Assembly (NCBI GenBank): GCA_900542185.1
Contig: UQMZ01000061.1
Coordinates: forward strand, 1-16,098
Length of the DNA stretch: 16,098 bases
DNA from: an uncultured Bacteroidales bacterium
GTDB taxonomy: Bacteria; Bacteroidota; Bacteroidia; Bacteroidales; Muribaculaceae
Direction of reading: 5' to 3'
A program made the translations under genes and the position numbers. Shown here one piece after another: positions 6,615 to 13,331 of the stretch. The notes under the pieces were generated by a model. The model did not search any database, was not told the DNA's origin, and saw only the letters and a list, made by a program, of their open reading frames with translations. Positions within the stretch are counted from its first letter, which is position 1. Each line of letters opens with the position of its first letter.

Positions 6615-7241
6615 ATGGATCTATACGAAGCTCTGGAGAAACGCCGCACATACCGCGACTACTCCGACACGGAAGTAAATGACGAAATGCTCCGCAGAAT
6701 AATCGGAACGGCTTTCAAGGCTCCGACAAACGACCATCTCCGCCAGCTGGAGTTTGTCGTGATACGCGGAAAAAAGAATATCGCCAAGGTCATAGCGCCG
6801 TTGGCAAAAAACATGGCGGCTTTTAAGTCGCTGGTGTCGGAAGTAGATGAGTCGGGCGATGCAGATAAGATGGCCATGTTTGCCGATGCGCTGCCCAAAC
6901 AACAGAAGATGCTCATGCAAAGCGGACTCCTGATAATCCCGTTTTTCCTACAGCTCACGACTCCGTTACTGAAACCTGCCGAACAGAGTTCGTTAAATTA
7001 CTTCGCCTCGGCATGGTGTGCGGTCGAGAATATGCTACTCGCCGCTACTGCCGAAGGATTAGGATGCGTATTTCACATTCCGGTTGCAGAAGAAGCTGCT
7101 GAGATCAAGGCAATAGTCAATGCTCCGGAAGGCTACGAAATGACCTGCCTTCTGACAATAGGCCATCCCGCCAAGGAAGCCTTCCTCCCACTCCAGAAAG
7201 AGATTGACATCGACAGCCGTATCCATAGCGGAAGTTTCTGA
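6615..7241 (+). CDS. Nitroreductase-family FMN oxidoreductase
   Basis: A 208-residue flavoprotein of the nitroreductase superfamily. 'EALEKRRTYRDYSD' near the start is the R-R-x-x-R phosphate and FMN-contact motif; 'AFKAPTNDHLRQLEFVVI' is the substrate-pocket region with the family Asn and Gln-type residues, and 'ATAEGLGCVFHIP' plus 'LLTIGHPA' form the C-terminal FMN-binding part (the classic G-x-G and 'IGyP' patterns). Members reduce nitro groups, quinones or enones with NAD(P)H in the cytoplasm; the natural substrate is not evident. It is divergent from an AraC/cupin regulator, so probably induced by a small molecule. It ends 25 bp from the convergent CorC-like gene. Confidence 0.88.
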   Translation: MDLYEALEKRRTYRDYSDTEVNDEMLRRIIGTAFKAPTNDHLRQLEFVVIRGKKNIAKVIAPLAKNMAAFKSLVSEVDESGDADKMAMFADALPKQQKMLMQSGLLIIPFFLQLTTPLLKPAEQSSLNYFASAWCAVENMLLAATAEGLGCVFHIPVAEEAAEIKAIVNAPEGYEMTCLLTIGHPAKEAFLPLQKEIDIDSRIHSGSF

Positions 7242-7266
7242 CTAAAACAGGGCGATGAAGCACGGT

Positions 7267-8538
7267 TCATTCTATATGCGACACCGCGACCTTGTCGATA
7301 CGGGCCCGGTCCATGTCTACCACCTCTAATCGGAAACGATTCCATGTGATGACATCTCCTTCGGCCGGCACTTTCTTCATCGTCTCGAGTATGATGCCTC
7401 CAATGGTGGAGTACGTCGACGGTCTGTACAGGTCTTCACGCCCGAAGTATTCGAGGAAATCATAAACAGGACATTGCCCGTCCACAAGCCATTCCTCACT
7501 GTCGACACGTTTGGTTATTTTTGGTCCGTCGTCACCGTGCATGGCATTTCCTATCAGTCCGTCAAGAATATCACGCAGTGTCACGATACCCTGAAAACTG
7601 CCGTATTCGTCATACACCAGAGCCGAATGCTCCTTTGAACTCTGGAATGTTTCCAGTGCGTCATAAAACGTCATGGTATCGGGCAGACACAATCCGGCGG
7701 TCAGTTCGTCCTCGATGTTAAACTCCGGGGAGTCAAGCTTCAGAATAAGACTTTTCAACGATATTACGCCGCATATTTCTTTCTTATCACCGTCAAGCAC
7801 CGGATAGGATGAATGTAAGTCTTCAGCCAGGATCTTACGGATGTTTTCCGAATCCATTCCTATATTGAGAACCACCACATCCTTGCGACTCGTCATGATT
7901 GCGTCTATGCGGCTGTCACCCATCACGAGAGCGCGTTCCATTATGTCCTGTTCCACTTCACGCACCTCGCCGGAATCGGCTCCCTCCTGAATCAGTGATT
8001 TTATTTCATCCTCCGTCACAGCGGGTGTATTGCCACGAATACGAAGGATTCTGACCAGCAGCGAAGTAGATGCCGACAATACCCATACTATCGGATAGGC
8101 TATTACGGAAAGGAGCCTCATAGGCGCCGCCATGATCTTGGCGATGGTATCCGCTTTACCCATACCGATGCGCTTGGGCACCAACTCGCCGACAACAATC
8201 GACAGATAGGTGACAAGTGTCACTATAATGATTCGTGACAGGTTCAACGCCGGCTTCGGCGATATACCCAACTTTACGAAATAATCACTTATCTCAGAGG
8301 CTATGGTTGCCCCTGAAAATAGACCGGTAAGAATCCCTATAAGGGTGATTCCGATCTGTATGGTCGACAGAAACCGGTCCGGATTGCCCTGCAGTTTCAA
8401 GGCGATGTCGGCATTGCGGTTCCCGTTCCTTGCATCCGCGGTCAGTTTTGATTTACGCGCCGAAATCAAGGCTACCTCCGACATGGAAAACACTCCGTTC
8501 AGGAGTATCAGTGCTATTATGATTATCAGATCGTTCAT
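7267..8538 (-). CDS. CorC/HlyC-family (CNNM) membrane protein with CBS domains
   Basis: A 423-residue inner-membrane protein. The N-terminal 190 residues are the DUF21/CNNM transmembrane domain: 'LILLNGVFSMSEVALISARKSKL' at the start is the family hallmark, followed by three further hydrophobic segments and 'VVGELVPKRIG' (the E-x-x-P-K motif). A linker with 'TEDEIKSLIQEGADSGEV' leads to a pair of CBS domains (about 205-325; 'ALVYDEYGSFQGIVTLRDILD' is the second) and a C-terminal CorC_HlyC domain with 'STYSTIGGIILE'. Homologues handle magnesium or other divalent cations; 'hemolysin' names are historical. The ATG at 8538 fits the family N-terminus; an in-frame ATG at 8568 would add ten residues. 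Confidence 0.9.
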   Translation of the reverse strand: MNDLIIIIALILLNGVFSMSEVALISARKSKLTADARNGNRNADIALKLQGNPDRFLSTIQIGITLIGILTGLFSGATIASEISDYFVKLGISPKPALNLSRIIIVTLVTYLSIVVGELVPKRIGMGKADTIAKIMAAPMRLLSVIAYPIVWVLSASTSLLVRILRIRGNTPAVTEDEIKSLIQEGADSGEVREVEQDIMERALVMGDSRIDAIMTSRKDVVVLNIGMDSENIRKILAEDLHSSYPVLDGDKKEICGVISLKSLILKLDSPEFNIEDELTAGLCLPDTMTFYDALETFQSSKEHSALVYDEYGSFQGIVTLRDILDGLIGNAMHGDDGPKITKRVDSEEWLVDGQCPVYDFLEYFGREDLYRPSTYSTIGGIILETMKKVPAEGDVITWNRFRLEVVDMDRARIDKVAVSHIE

Positions 8539-8612
8539 AGTGGTCCAACTGGCTACTATATACAACATTTATCCGATTATCATTGTTTGAAAAGCCATGG
8601 GACAAAGAAATA

Positions 8613-8664
8613 ACGTTCACAGAACTAATAAGATACTCAACCATCCTATTAGTTCCGTGAACGT
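8613..8664 (-). terminator. Strong hairpin between the DUF1349 and CorC-like genes
   Basis: Arms 8613-8630 and 8647-8664 pair at 17 of 18 positions, and the pairing continues for three more base pairs (8632-8634 with 8643-8645), leaving an 8-base loop. The two interruptions are A/C mismatches in plus-strand RNA but become G-U wobbles in minus-strand RNA, giving a 22-bp stem with an 8-base loop there. A U-rich tract follows on the minus strand. It lies between two minus-strand genes, so it most likely ends the acetyltransferase-DUF1349 transcript. Confidence 0.65.
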
Positions 8665-8698
8665 AAATTTTTAATAATTCCAACCTGCAAAAGTGGAA

Positions 8699-9358
8699 TC
8701 AGTTATTTTCAGCGTTGTTCCTGAGCCACTGTGTGCGCCGGGCGTCAGGCAGATGTCTGACAACGAAATTCTCGAATCTCGCCTTGAATCCGTTGCCGTC
8801 GGGACAGGCGGCGAACATTCCTATTTTGACGGGATGGTTTGCCTCTACCCAAGCGTTGCGCATCATCTGATATTCCTTGTCATCGAACGAATAGAAGATC
8901 TCCACGGCGTCAAGGCGTCGCACAGCCTTGATCCATATATAATCCACCGGACGGTCAAGAGCTATGACGCTCCAGTCGGAAGTCTTGTGCGTAACTACGG
9001 TGCTGAGATTGTATTTGCCGTCCACAAACTCGATGCCGGTCTTGATATAGTTCTCGTGGTCGAGGCGTATCATCATTCCGGCCTGGTCGAACCTGACCTT
9101 ATAATCGCCCGAGATTTTAACCTTGGCCTCAAACTCGCCGCCATATTCGGCATAATAGAACGGTGCATCATCGACCGTGAATCCGTAATGGGATATGCGC
9201 CAGTAGTCGCTGTTGGGCGTGACATCCATTGTCAGTGTGCCACCGTTGATCTGCCAATGGTCAGGCTCATTGAACCAGTTCATCTTTTCTAGTGTCTGTG
9301 CGGACAACGATAACCCCGACAGAATCGCAAATACGGGGATAAGTATATTCTTTTTCAT
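8699..9358 (-). CDS. Secreted DUF1349 (concanavalin A-like fold) protein
   Basis: A 219-residue exported protein. The first 21 residues are a Sec signal peptide (MKKNILIPVFAILSGLSLSA, cleavage after the Ala-Gln region). The mature protein matches DUF1349: 'FEAKVKISGDYKVRFDQAGMM' then 'IRLDHENYIKTGIEF', 'YNLSTVVTHKTSDWSV' and 'VEIFYSFDDKEYQMMRNAW' are the beta-strands of a jelly-roll fold of the concanavalin A type, which often binds carbohydrates. No catalytic residues are assigned in this family, so binding rather than catalysis is likely but unproven. It starts one base after the stop codon of the acetyltransferase gene and must be cotranscribed with it. Confidence 0.83.
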   Translation of the reverse strand: MKKNILIPVFAILSGLSLSAQTLEKMNWFNEPDHWQINGGTLTMDVTPNSDYWRISHYGFTVDDAPFYYAEYGGEFEAKVKISGDYKVRFDQAGMMIRLDHENYIKTGIEFVDGKYNLSTVVTHKTSDWSVIALDRPVDYIWIKAVRRLDAVEIFYSFDDKEYQMMRNAWVEANHPVKIGMFAACPDGNGFKARFENFVVRHLPDARRTQWLRNNAENN

Positions 9359-9359
9359 A

Positions 9360-9920
9360 TCAGTTATTAATTGTTTTTATTACTTTACAAGGATTCCCTA
9401 CGGCTACGCAATTAGCCGGGATGTCCCCCACGACGACACTGCCGGCCCCGATGACGCAGTTATCTCCGATAGAGACTCCCGGCAGTACGGAAACTCCCGC
9501 TCCAATCCATACATTGTCGCCGACAGTGATGGGACGTGCATATTCCAGCCCTTTGTTACGCTCGGCCGCATCTATGGGATGTCCGGCCGTATAGAAGCCG
9601 CAGTTGGGAGCGATGAACACATTGTCGCCGAATGTCACCGGCGCCTCGTCTAAAATGACAAGATTGAAGTTGGCGTAGAAATTATCGCCTACTCTGATAT
9701 TGTACCCATAATCGCAGTGAAACGGCTGCTCAATGAGCAATCCCGTTCCTGTGTCGCCGAGAATTTTGCGCAACAGCGCATCACGGGCCTCGATCTCGCG
9801 AGGTCGCAGGTCGTTGTAATCACGGCATAACTCCTTGCATTCCAGCCGCTCGGCAACAAGGACCGGATCGTTGTTGGCATCGTATATCATGCCCGCAAGC
9901 ATTTTATCTTTTTCCGTCAT
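9360..9920 (-). CDS. Maltose/galactoside O-acetyltransferase (LacA/Maa/NodL type)
   Basis: A 186-residue left-handed beta-helix acetyltransferase. The N-terminal Mac segment 'EKDKMLAGMIYDANNDPVL' and the hexapeptide repeats ('VTFGDNVFIAPN', 'VTVGDNVWIGAGVSVLPG' type) are typical, with catalytic His114 in 'YTAGHPID'. Related enzymes move acetyl from acetyl-CoA to the 6-hydroxyl of galactosides, maltose or other sugars in the cytoplasm as a trimer. The sugar cannot be told. It is the first gene of a two-gene unit with the secreted DUF1349 protein and is divergent from a LuxR-type gene whose promoter faces its own. Confidence 0.88.
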   Translation of the reverse strand: MTEKDKMLAGMIYDANNDPVLVAERLECKELCRDYNDLRPREIEARDALLRKILGDTGTGLLIEQPFHCDYGYNIRVGDNFYANFNLVILDEAPVTFGDNVFIAPNCGFYTAGHPIDAAERNKGLEYARPITVGDNVWIGAGVSVLPGVSIGDNCVIGAGSVVVGDIPANCVAVGNPCKVIKTINN

Positions 9921-9922
9921 AC

Positions 9923-9984
9923 TTGTTTATAACCATTGGGTTGATTAACTTTGCAAAGTTAACAAGCTAAACAGTAACCGGCAA
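9923..9984. promoter_or_regulatory. Two face-to-face promoters on an 18-bp palindrome
   Basis: A perfect palindrome TTAACTTTGCAAAGTTAA (9945-9962) consists of two abutting -7 boxes: TAACTTTG on plus (9946-9953) and on minus (9954-9961). Each has a TTG -33 element with an exact 20-bp spacer: plus at 9923-9925 and minus at 9982-9984. The plus promoter serves the LuxR-type gene (ATG 9984), the minus one the acetyltransferase operon (ATG 9920). They point toward each other through the same DNA, so two polymerases cannot bind at once. Confidence 0.75.
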
Positions 9985-10742
9985 TGGTCAGAAATAACCA
10001 TTTTACAGAAAACAGGAAAACGCTCGACAGATTGCTCCGTGCCGACAACAAAGCGGACGGAGGCATTCCAATGACCGATATATTAGACAACTTGCGTTTA
10101 TGGGCGCGTGTCGAGAATGCCCTGATTGTCGTCAGCGATATGGTCGAAGGCAAAAGTCATATCATTGCCGGCGGATTCGCCCGCAATCTTGACATCGGCG
10201 ATTACCAGCAGGAAAACTCAATCTGGGAAAACAAGATATTGGCACTGATGTCGCCCGAGGAACAGGAGGAAAAATATATAGCGGAACTGCGTTTCTTTCA
10301 CTATCTCAGGCATCTGCCCAAAAGCAAGAAGACGGATTATTATCTGATGTCAAAACTTCGGTTCCGTTTCACAGACGGCGACATTCACGATGTGTTGCAC
10401 CGGATGTACTATATATTTGACAAAGACGGAGAAAATCTGAGGCTTGCAATCTGCATTTACGGCCCGTTGCCATTTGATTTCAAGGGAAAGAGCTTTGCCG
10501 TCAATTCTGTGACCGGATTAAAAGAGGAACTTACGGCATCAGGAAACGATACGATTCTGAGTCGCCGTGAGCGTCAGATTCTTGCGATGATAGATACCGG
10601 GATGAAAAGCGCGGAAATCGCCGCCCAACTGAACATCAGCATCCACACCGTCAGTCGGCACCGACAGGAAATAATCGGCAAGCTTCAGGTCAGGAACACC
10701 CACGAAGCCTGCCGCCTGGCCAAGTCAATGGGCCTGGTTTAG
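9984..10742 (+). CDS. LuxR-type helix-turn-helix transcription regulator
   Basis: A 252-residue regulator. The C-terminus (about 190-250) is a LuxR/FixJ-type helix-turn-helix: 'LSRRERQILAMIDTGMKSAE' then 'IAAQLNISIHTVSRHRQEII' and 'GKLQVRNTHEACRLAKSMGL', with the TVSxHR recognition helix. The N-terminal 180 residues have no clear receiver domain (no Asp-Lys phosphorylation set) and may be a PAS-like sensor fold, as in other Bacteroidetes LuxR proteins that begin similarly; I cannot name the signal. The gene shares an overlapping promoter with the divergent acetyltransferase operon, which it may regulate. Its stop codon overlaps that of the convergent NimA-like gene. Confidence 0.85.
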   Translation: MVRNNHFTENRKTLDRLLRADNKADGGIPMTDILDNLRLWARVENALIVVSDMVEGKSHIIAGGFARNLDIGDYQQENSIWENKILALMSPEEQEEKYIAELRFFHYLRHLPKSKKTDYYLMSKLRFRFTDGDIHDVLHRMYYIFDKDGENLRLAICIYGPLPFDFKGKSFAVNSVTGLKEELTASGNDTILSRRERQILAMIDTGMKSAEIAAQLNISIHTVSRHRQEIIGKLQVRNTHEACRLAKSMGLV

Positions 10743-11227
10743 GCGTCGTGTCCGGCCCGCGTCAGTTCGATGGCTTCCTTGCCGGTGACGCTGTCGATTT
10801 CAATTCTGACAATGCACACCGTCTTGATGAACCGGGCTATTTCTGCTTCCGGGTCAATGCCGGGGCTGTATTTGCCGCCCAACAGTCGCAGTGCCGCAAT
10901 CTTTTCATCTGTCGATTCCACGAAACAGGCTGTCCCGAACGCTATCACGCTACGGAAATACGAGGTGAATTCCTCAGGTATCACATCATCCTTGTCAACC
11001 ACGCACAGCGAACATTTCGGATTGCGCTTCAGTGCATCTATCTTATGGCCCTGCCCTGCCGAGTGTATGTAAATCGATGTCCCGTCATAAACATAGTTTA
11101 TAGGAACAGCGTATGGATAGCCGTCATCGCCTGAAACCGCCATTACACAATACTTGCCATTACGCAATATCCTTTCTACTTCTTCAGCAGGCAGCAGCTG
11201 CTTGAACCGTCGCATGGTCCGTAACAT
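10739..11227 (-). CDS. NimA-like / pyridoxamine 5'-phosphate oxidase-family flavoprotein
   Basis: A 162-residue split-barrel flavoprotein. 'MAVSGDDGYPYAVPINYVYDG' then 'SIYIHSAGQGHKIDALKRNP' and 'CSLCVVDKD' follow the 5-nitroimidazole-resistance (Nim)/PNPOx-like pattern, with FMN or similar cofactor in the cytoplasm. Nim proteins of Bacteroides reduce or protect against metronidazole, but most relatives of this size have other or unknown roles, so resistance is not claimed. It lies 30 bp downstream of an HxlR regulator gene on the same strand and is probably cotranscribed with it, as is common for electrophile-responsive flavoenzymes. Its stop overlaps that of the convergent LuxR gene. Confidence 0.85.
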   Translation of the reverse strand: MLRTMRRFKQLLPAEEVERILRNGKYCVMAVSGDDGYPYAVPINYVYDGTSIYIHSAGQGHKIDALKRNPKCSLCVVDKDDVIPEEFTSYFRSVIAFGTACFVESTDEKIAALRLLGGKYSPGIDPEAEIARFIKTVCIVRIEIDSVTGKEAIELTRAGHDA

Positions 11228-11257
11228 AATTCCATTATCTTTATTTCTTTATTATAA

Positions 11258-11608
11258 CTATTTTACTCCGAGGATTTCCTTGAACTCGTCACGGTAACCG
11301 TCGCCCCACTTGCGCAGCATCTCGATGATAGGCAGGAGTGATTCTCCGGCAGAAGTCAGCGAATACTCGGAATGAGGTGGCAACGTAGGATATATCTTCT
11401 TATTGATAATCCGGTGATACTCCAGCTCTTTCAACTGTTGGTTAAGCACACGGGGCGTGGCGGAAGGGAATTCACGGTGAATCTCGCTCGGACGCATGGG
11501 ACGTTCATGCAACCTGCTTATTATACAGCATTTCCATTTCCCGCTGATAATCTCCATCGTGATTTTTATATCGCAATTGAGGTCGAAGGGTATTTTCTTT
11601 TCGTACAT
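11258..11608 (-). CDS. HxlR-family winged-helix transcription regulator
   Basis: A 116-residue regulator. 'CDIKITMEIISGKWKCCII' carries the conserved N-terminal Cys and the G-K-W signature; 'RPSEIHREFPSATPRVLNQQLKELE' is the recognition region, 'IINKKIYPTLPPHSEYSLT' the wing, and 'SLLPIIEMLRKWG' the dimer helix. The N-terminal Cys is the redox sensor in known HxlR proteins; two further Cys follow Lys in 'KCC'. The start used is the ATG giving MYEKKIPF: an in-frame TTG 54 bp upstream falls inside the -33 element of the promoter. It is followed by the NimA-like gene and is divergent from the SnoaL-arginase operon across a palindrome, and is likely to control both directions. Confidence 0.9.
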   Translation of the reverse strand: MYEKKIPFDLNCDIKITMEIISGKWKCCIISRLHERPMRPSEIHREFPSATPRVLNQQLKELEYHRIINKKIYPTLPPHSEYSLTSAGESLLPIIEMLRKWGDGYRDEFKEILGVK

Positions 11609-11631
11609 ACTATTCAAAACTTTTTTCACCG

Positions 11632-11663
11632 CAAAAGTAGTCAAAATAGTCCATACCAACAAA
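11632..11663 (-). promoter_or_regulatory. Promoter of the HxlR-NimA-like operon
   Basis: On the minus strand TACTTTTG (11632-11639) matches -7 and TTTG (11660-11663) matches -33, with a spacer of 20 bases. The leader to the ATG at 11608 is short. The -33 element lies within nine bases of the operator palindrome. Confidence 0.7.
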
Positions 11664-11671
11664 TTTGGTAT

Positions 11672-11697
11672 ATATAGGGATAAATTTGTCCCTATAT
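11672..11697. promoter_or_regulatory. 26-bp near-perfect palindrome, likely HxlR operator
   Basis: Arms ATATAGGGA (11672-11680) and TCCCTATAT (11689-11697) surround TAAATTTG, whose centre AAATTT is itself palindromic. Only one base pair of the 26-bp figure breaks symmetry. It sits between the divergent -33 elements of the HxlR operon and the SnoaL operon, just upstream of both. The motif AATTTG also recurs at 11662-11667, 11683-11688 and 11702-11707, about every 20 bp. Binding by the adjacent HxlR protein is inferred from position. Confidence 0.65.
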
Positions 11698-11714
11698 GAA
11701 TAATTTGTCAGTAA

Positions 11715-11745
11715 TTGTCTGTGTCGTATGAAACTACTAATTTTG
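11715..11745 (+). promoter_or_regulatory. Promoter of the SnoaL-arginase-like operon
   Basis: TTG at 11715-11717 and TAATTTTG at 11738-11745 match the -33 and -7 elements with a 20-bp spacer. Transcription would start near 11751, about 35 bases before the ATG at 11787. The -33 element lies 17 bp to the right of the palindrome. Confidence 0.75.
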
Positions 11746-11786
11746 CGCTTGGATAAAGGAAAGATAACAACGAAAACAGTAACTCT

Positions 11787-12242
11787 ATGGAACTGATCGA
11801 AAAGAAAGAAATTGTAATCAAATTACTTGCAGAGGCACTCCCTTCAGGTGATATTGATTATGTCCGCAAGGTGGTTTCACCCCGATGCGTGACTAACCGT
11901 GCCGGATTCGCCGCCTTGTATGCGGCAACCGGAGATCCGATTCCCCAGCGAGGCAACTTCCTGCAATGGATGGAAACGGGCTGGGCACCCCTGTCATCCG
12001 CTCTCGGAGACCAGAAAGTCGAGATGCAGAATATCGTCGCCGAAGGAAACAAAGTCATGGCTCAATACCACTACTCTGTCCTGCACAAAGGAACATTCTG
12101 CGGTAAACCGGCTACCGGGAAACGTATCGAATGGGATGAAGTGGCAATCATACAGTTTGATGAAGACGGCATGATTACGGAAATGTGGTATATGTGCGAG
12201 GAATTGAAACTTGCGCTTGAACTTGGTTTCAAACTTGAATGA
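11787..12242 (+). CDS. SnoaL-like / ester cyclase domain protein (NTF2-like fold)
   Basis: A 151-residue protein of the SnoaL-like polyketide-cyclase family (NTF2-like cone-shaped fold). The pattern is an N-terminal helix (EKKEIVIKLLAEALPSGD), 'VVSPRCVTNRAG', a central 'QNIVAEGNKVMAQYHYSVLHKG' beta-hairpin and a C-terminal 'EWDEVAIIQFDEDGMITEMW', where 'D-E-D-G-x-I-x-E-x-W' is the typical SnoaL-like ending. Most bacterial members outside polyketide clusters have no known substrate; a small hydrophobic ligand in the cone is expected. It is the first gene of an operon with an exported arginase-fold protein (4-bp ATGA overlap), divergent from the HxlR regulator. Confidence 0.78.
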   Translation: MELIEKKEIVIKLLAEALPSGDIDYVRKVVSPRCVTNRAGFAALYAATGDPIPQRGNFLQWMETGWAPLSSALGDQKVEMQNIVAEGNKVMAQYHYSVLHKGTFCGKPATGKRIEWDEVAIIQFDEDGMITEMWYMCEELKLALELGFKLE

Positions 12243-13189
12243 ATCGCTCAAAAATGAAATATTTAAAAAGAATAATAACGGCCATATTACTGGTCATGAC
12301 ATTCAACATAACTATGGCACAGGACAATACTTTGCGGCTTATATATCCGCAGTGGCAAGGCGGAGACATCGCAAAATGGATTACCGAGGTAAAAGATCCG
12401 GAACAGGCCTCACGGGGTTACTATCTTGGGGCACATCTCCTTGATTTTCTTGCACCTTCCACGGGGCAGAAAACTATGACCGTCCCCGTATCAACCGAAA
12501 TATGCAACCGTGTGGTGACCGACGGTGTGCTTGACCGGGATGCGATAGCACAGCAGACACGGGCTGCTCTTGATATTCTTGACATAGAAAAGCCCGACAG
12601 AATTGTAACACTCGGAGGTGAATGTTCTGTAAGTGTCGTGCCGTTTACATGGCTCGCCTCGAAATATCCAGACGATGTTGCGGTAATATGGATAGACGCA
12701 CATCCCGACATAACACTTCCAGGTGATGTTTATCCCGCATATCATGCTATGGCCGTAACCGCCCTTATGGGAGACGGAGATAAAAAGATACTCGGTCAGC
12801 TCCCTGCGAAAATAGACCCGTCCAGAATCCTTTTTGTAGGACTGCGCGATTGGGAAAGGGATGAGATTAAGGTACGGCAGAACGAATATGGAATCAAGCA
12901 TCTTACTCCGGAGGAAACCGTATCCGGCTCGGAGAAAGTAATCGAATGGCTCCATGATACCGGCGCATCCAATGTCGCCATACACTTTGACATGGATGTA
13001 CTTGACCCGAATGAGATTATCGCCGCAGTCGGAGTAGTTCCTGGCGGAATGAAAATCGCTGAGGTTGTCCGTGTTATAAATGATGTGGCAAAAGAGAAGA
13101 ATCTGGTCGGTCTGACAGTTGCGGAGCCAATGCCACGAACTGCCATAATCTTGAAAGAAATGCTCAATCAGTTACCTTTGCTGAAATAG
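12239..13189 (+). CDS. Exported arginase/ureohydrolase-fold protein with altered metal site
   Basis: A 316-residue protein of the arginase/agmatinase/deacetylase-like ureohydrolase superfamily with an N-terminal signal peptide ('ITAILLVMTFNITMAQ'). Five of the six metal ligands are in place: Asp153, His155 and Asp157 in DAHPD, and Asp251 and Asp253 in DMDVLDP. The sixth, normally His in GGDH, is Cys129 in GGECS. 'YHAMAV' (His169) corresponds to the substrate-side HGMP motif, and Glu296 to the acidic residue near the end of the family core. Cys at this position also occurs in other arginase-family groups, so it is a subfamily mark rather than decay. The reaction is probably hydrolysis of a guanidine or amidine compound but is not established. 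The start overlaps the previous gene (ATGA); an alternative ATG at 12254 gives a more typical signal peptide (MKYLKRI). Confidence 0.8.
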   Translation: MNRSKMKYLKRIITAILLVMTFNITMAQDNTLRLIYPQWQGGDIAKWITEVKDPEQASRGYYLGAHLLDFLAPSTGQKTMTVPVSTEICNRVVTDGVLDRDAIAQQTRAALDILDIEKPDRIVTLGGECSVSVVPFTWLASKYPDDVAVIWIDAHPDITLPGDVYPAYHAMAVTALMGDGDKKILGQLPAKIDPSRILFVGLRDWERDEIKVRQNEYGIKHLTPEETVSGSEKVIEWLHDTGASNVAIHFDMDVLDPNEIIAAVGVVPGGMKIAEVVRVINDVAKEKNLVGLTVAEPMPRTAIILKEMLNQLPLLK

Positions 13190-13238
13190 CATCCTTAAAT
13201 CCTCGTAATCGGGTGACAGTTACAGTCATATCCTATTT

Positions 13239-13272
13239 GAAGGCAAGAGAAGAATAATTTTCCCTTGCCTTC
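13239..13272. terminator. Hairpin between convergent arginase-like and AraC genes
   Basis: GAAGGCAAG (13239-13247) pairs with CTTGCCTTC (13264-13272); after one A/C mismatch, GAA pairs with TTC, leaving an 8-base loop. In minus-strand RNA the mismatch becomes G-U. It lies between two converging genes and probably stops transcription from one or both sides, though neither flank has a strong U-run. A smaller hairpin (CCTGT / ACAGG, 13303-13317) lies nearer the AraC gene. Confidence 0.55.
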
Positions 13273-13331
13273 GATCATTTAAGTACCTACGATAAATTTT
13301 GGCCTGTCATTTACAGGATTCTGCCACCTAT

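Noticed and set aside
8693..9292. Plus-strand frame of 199 residues opposite the DUF1349 gene
   Set aside because: It is antisense to a gene with a clear signal peptide and domain; its own sequence has no recognisable family and it crosses no plausible promoter.
10739..11227. Calling the NimA-like gene a metronidazole-resistance gene
   Set aside because: The fold and motifs fit the wider pyridoxamine-phosphate-oxidase-like family, and sequence alone does not separate true Nim proteins from relatives.
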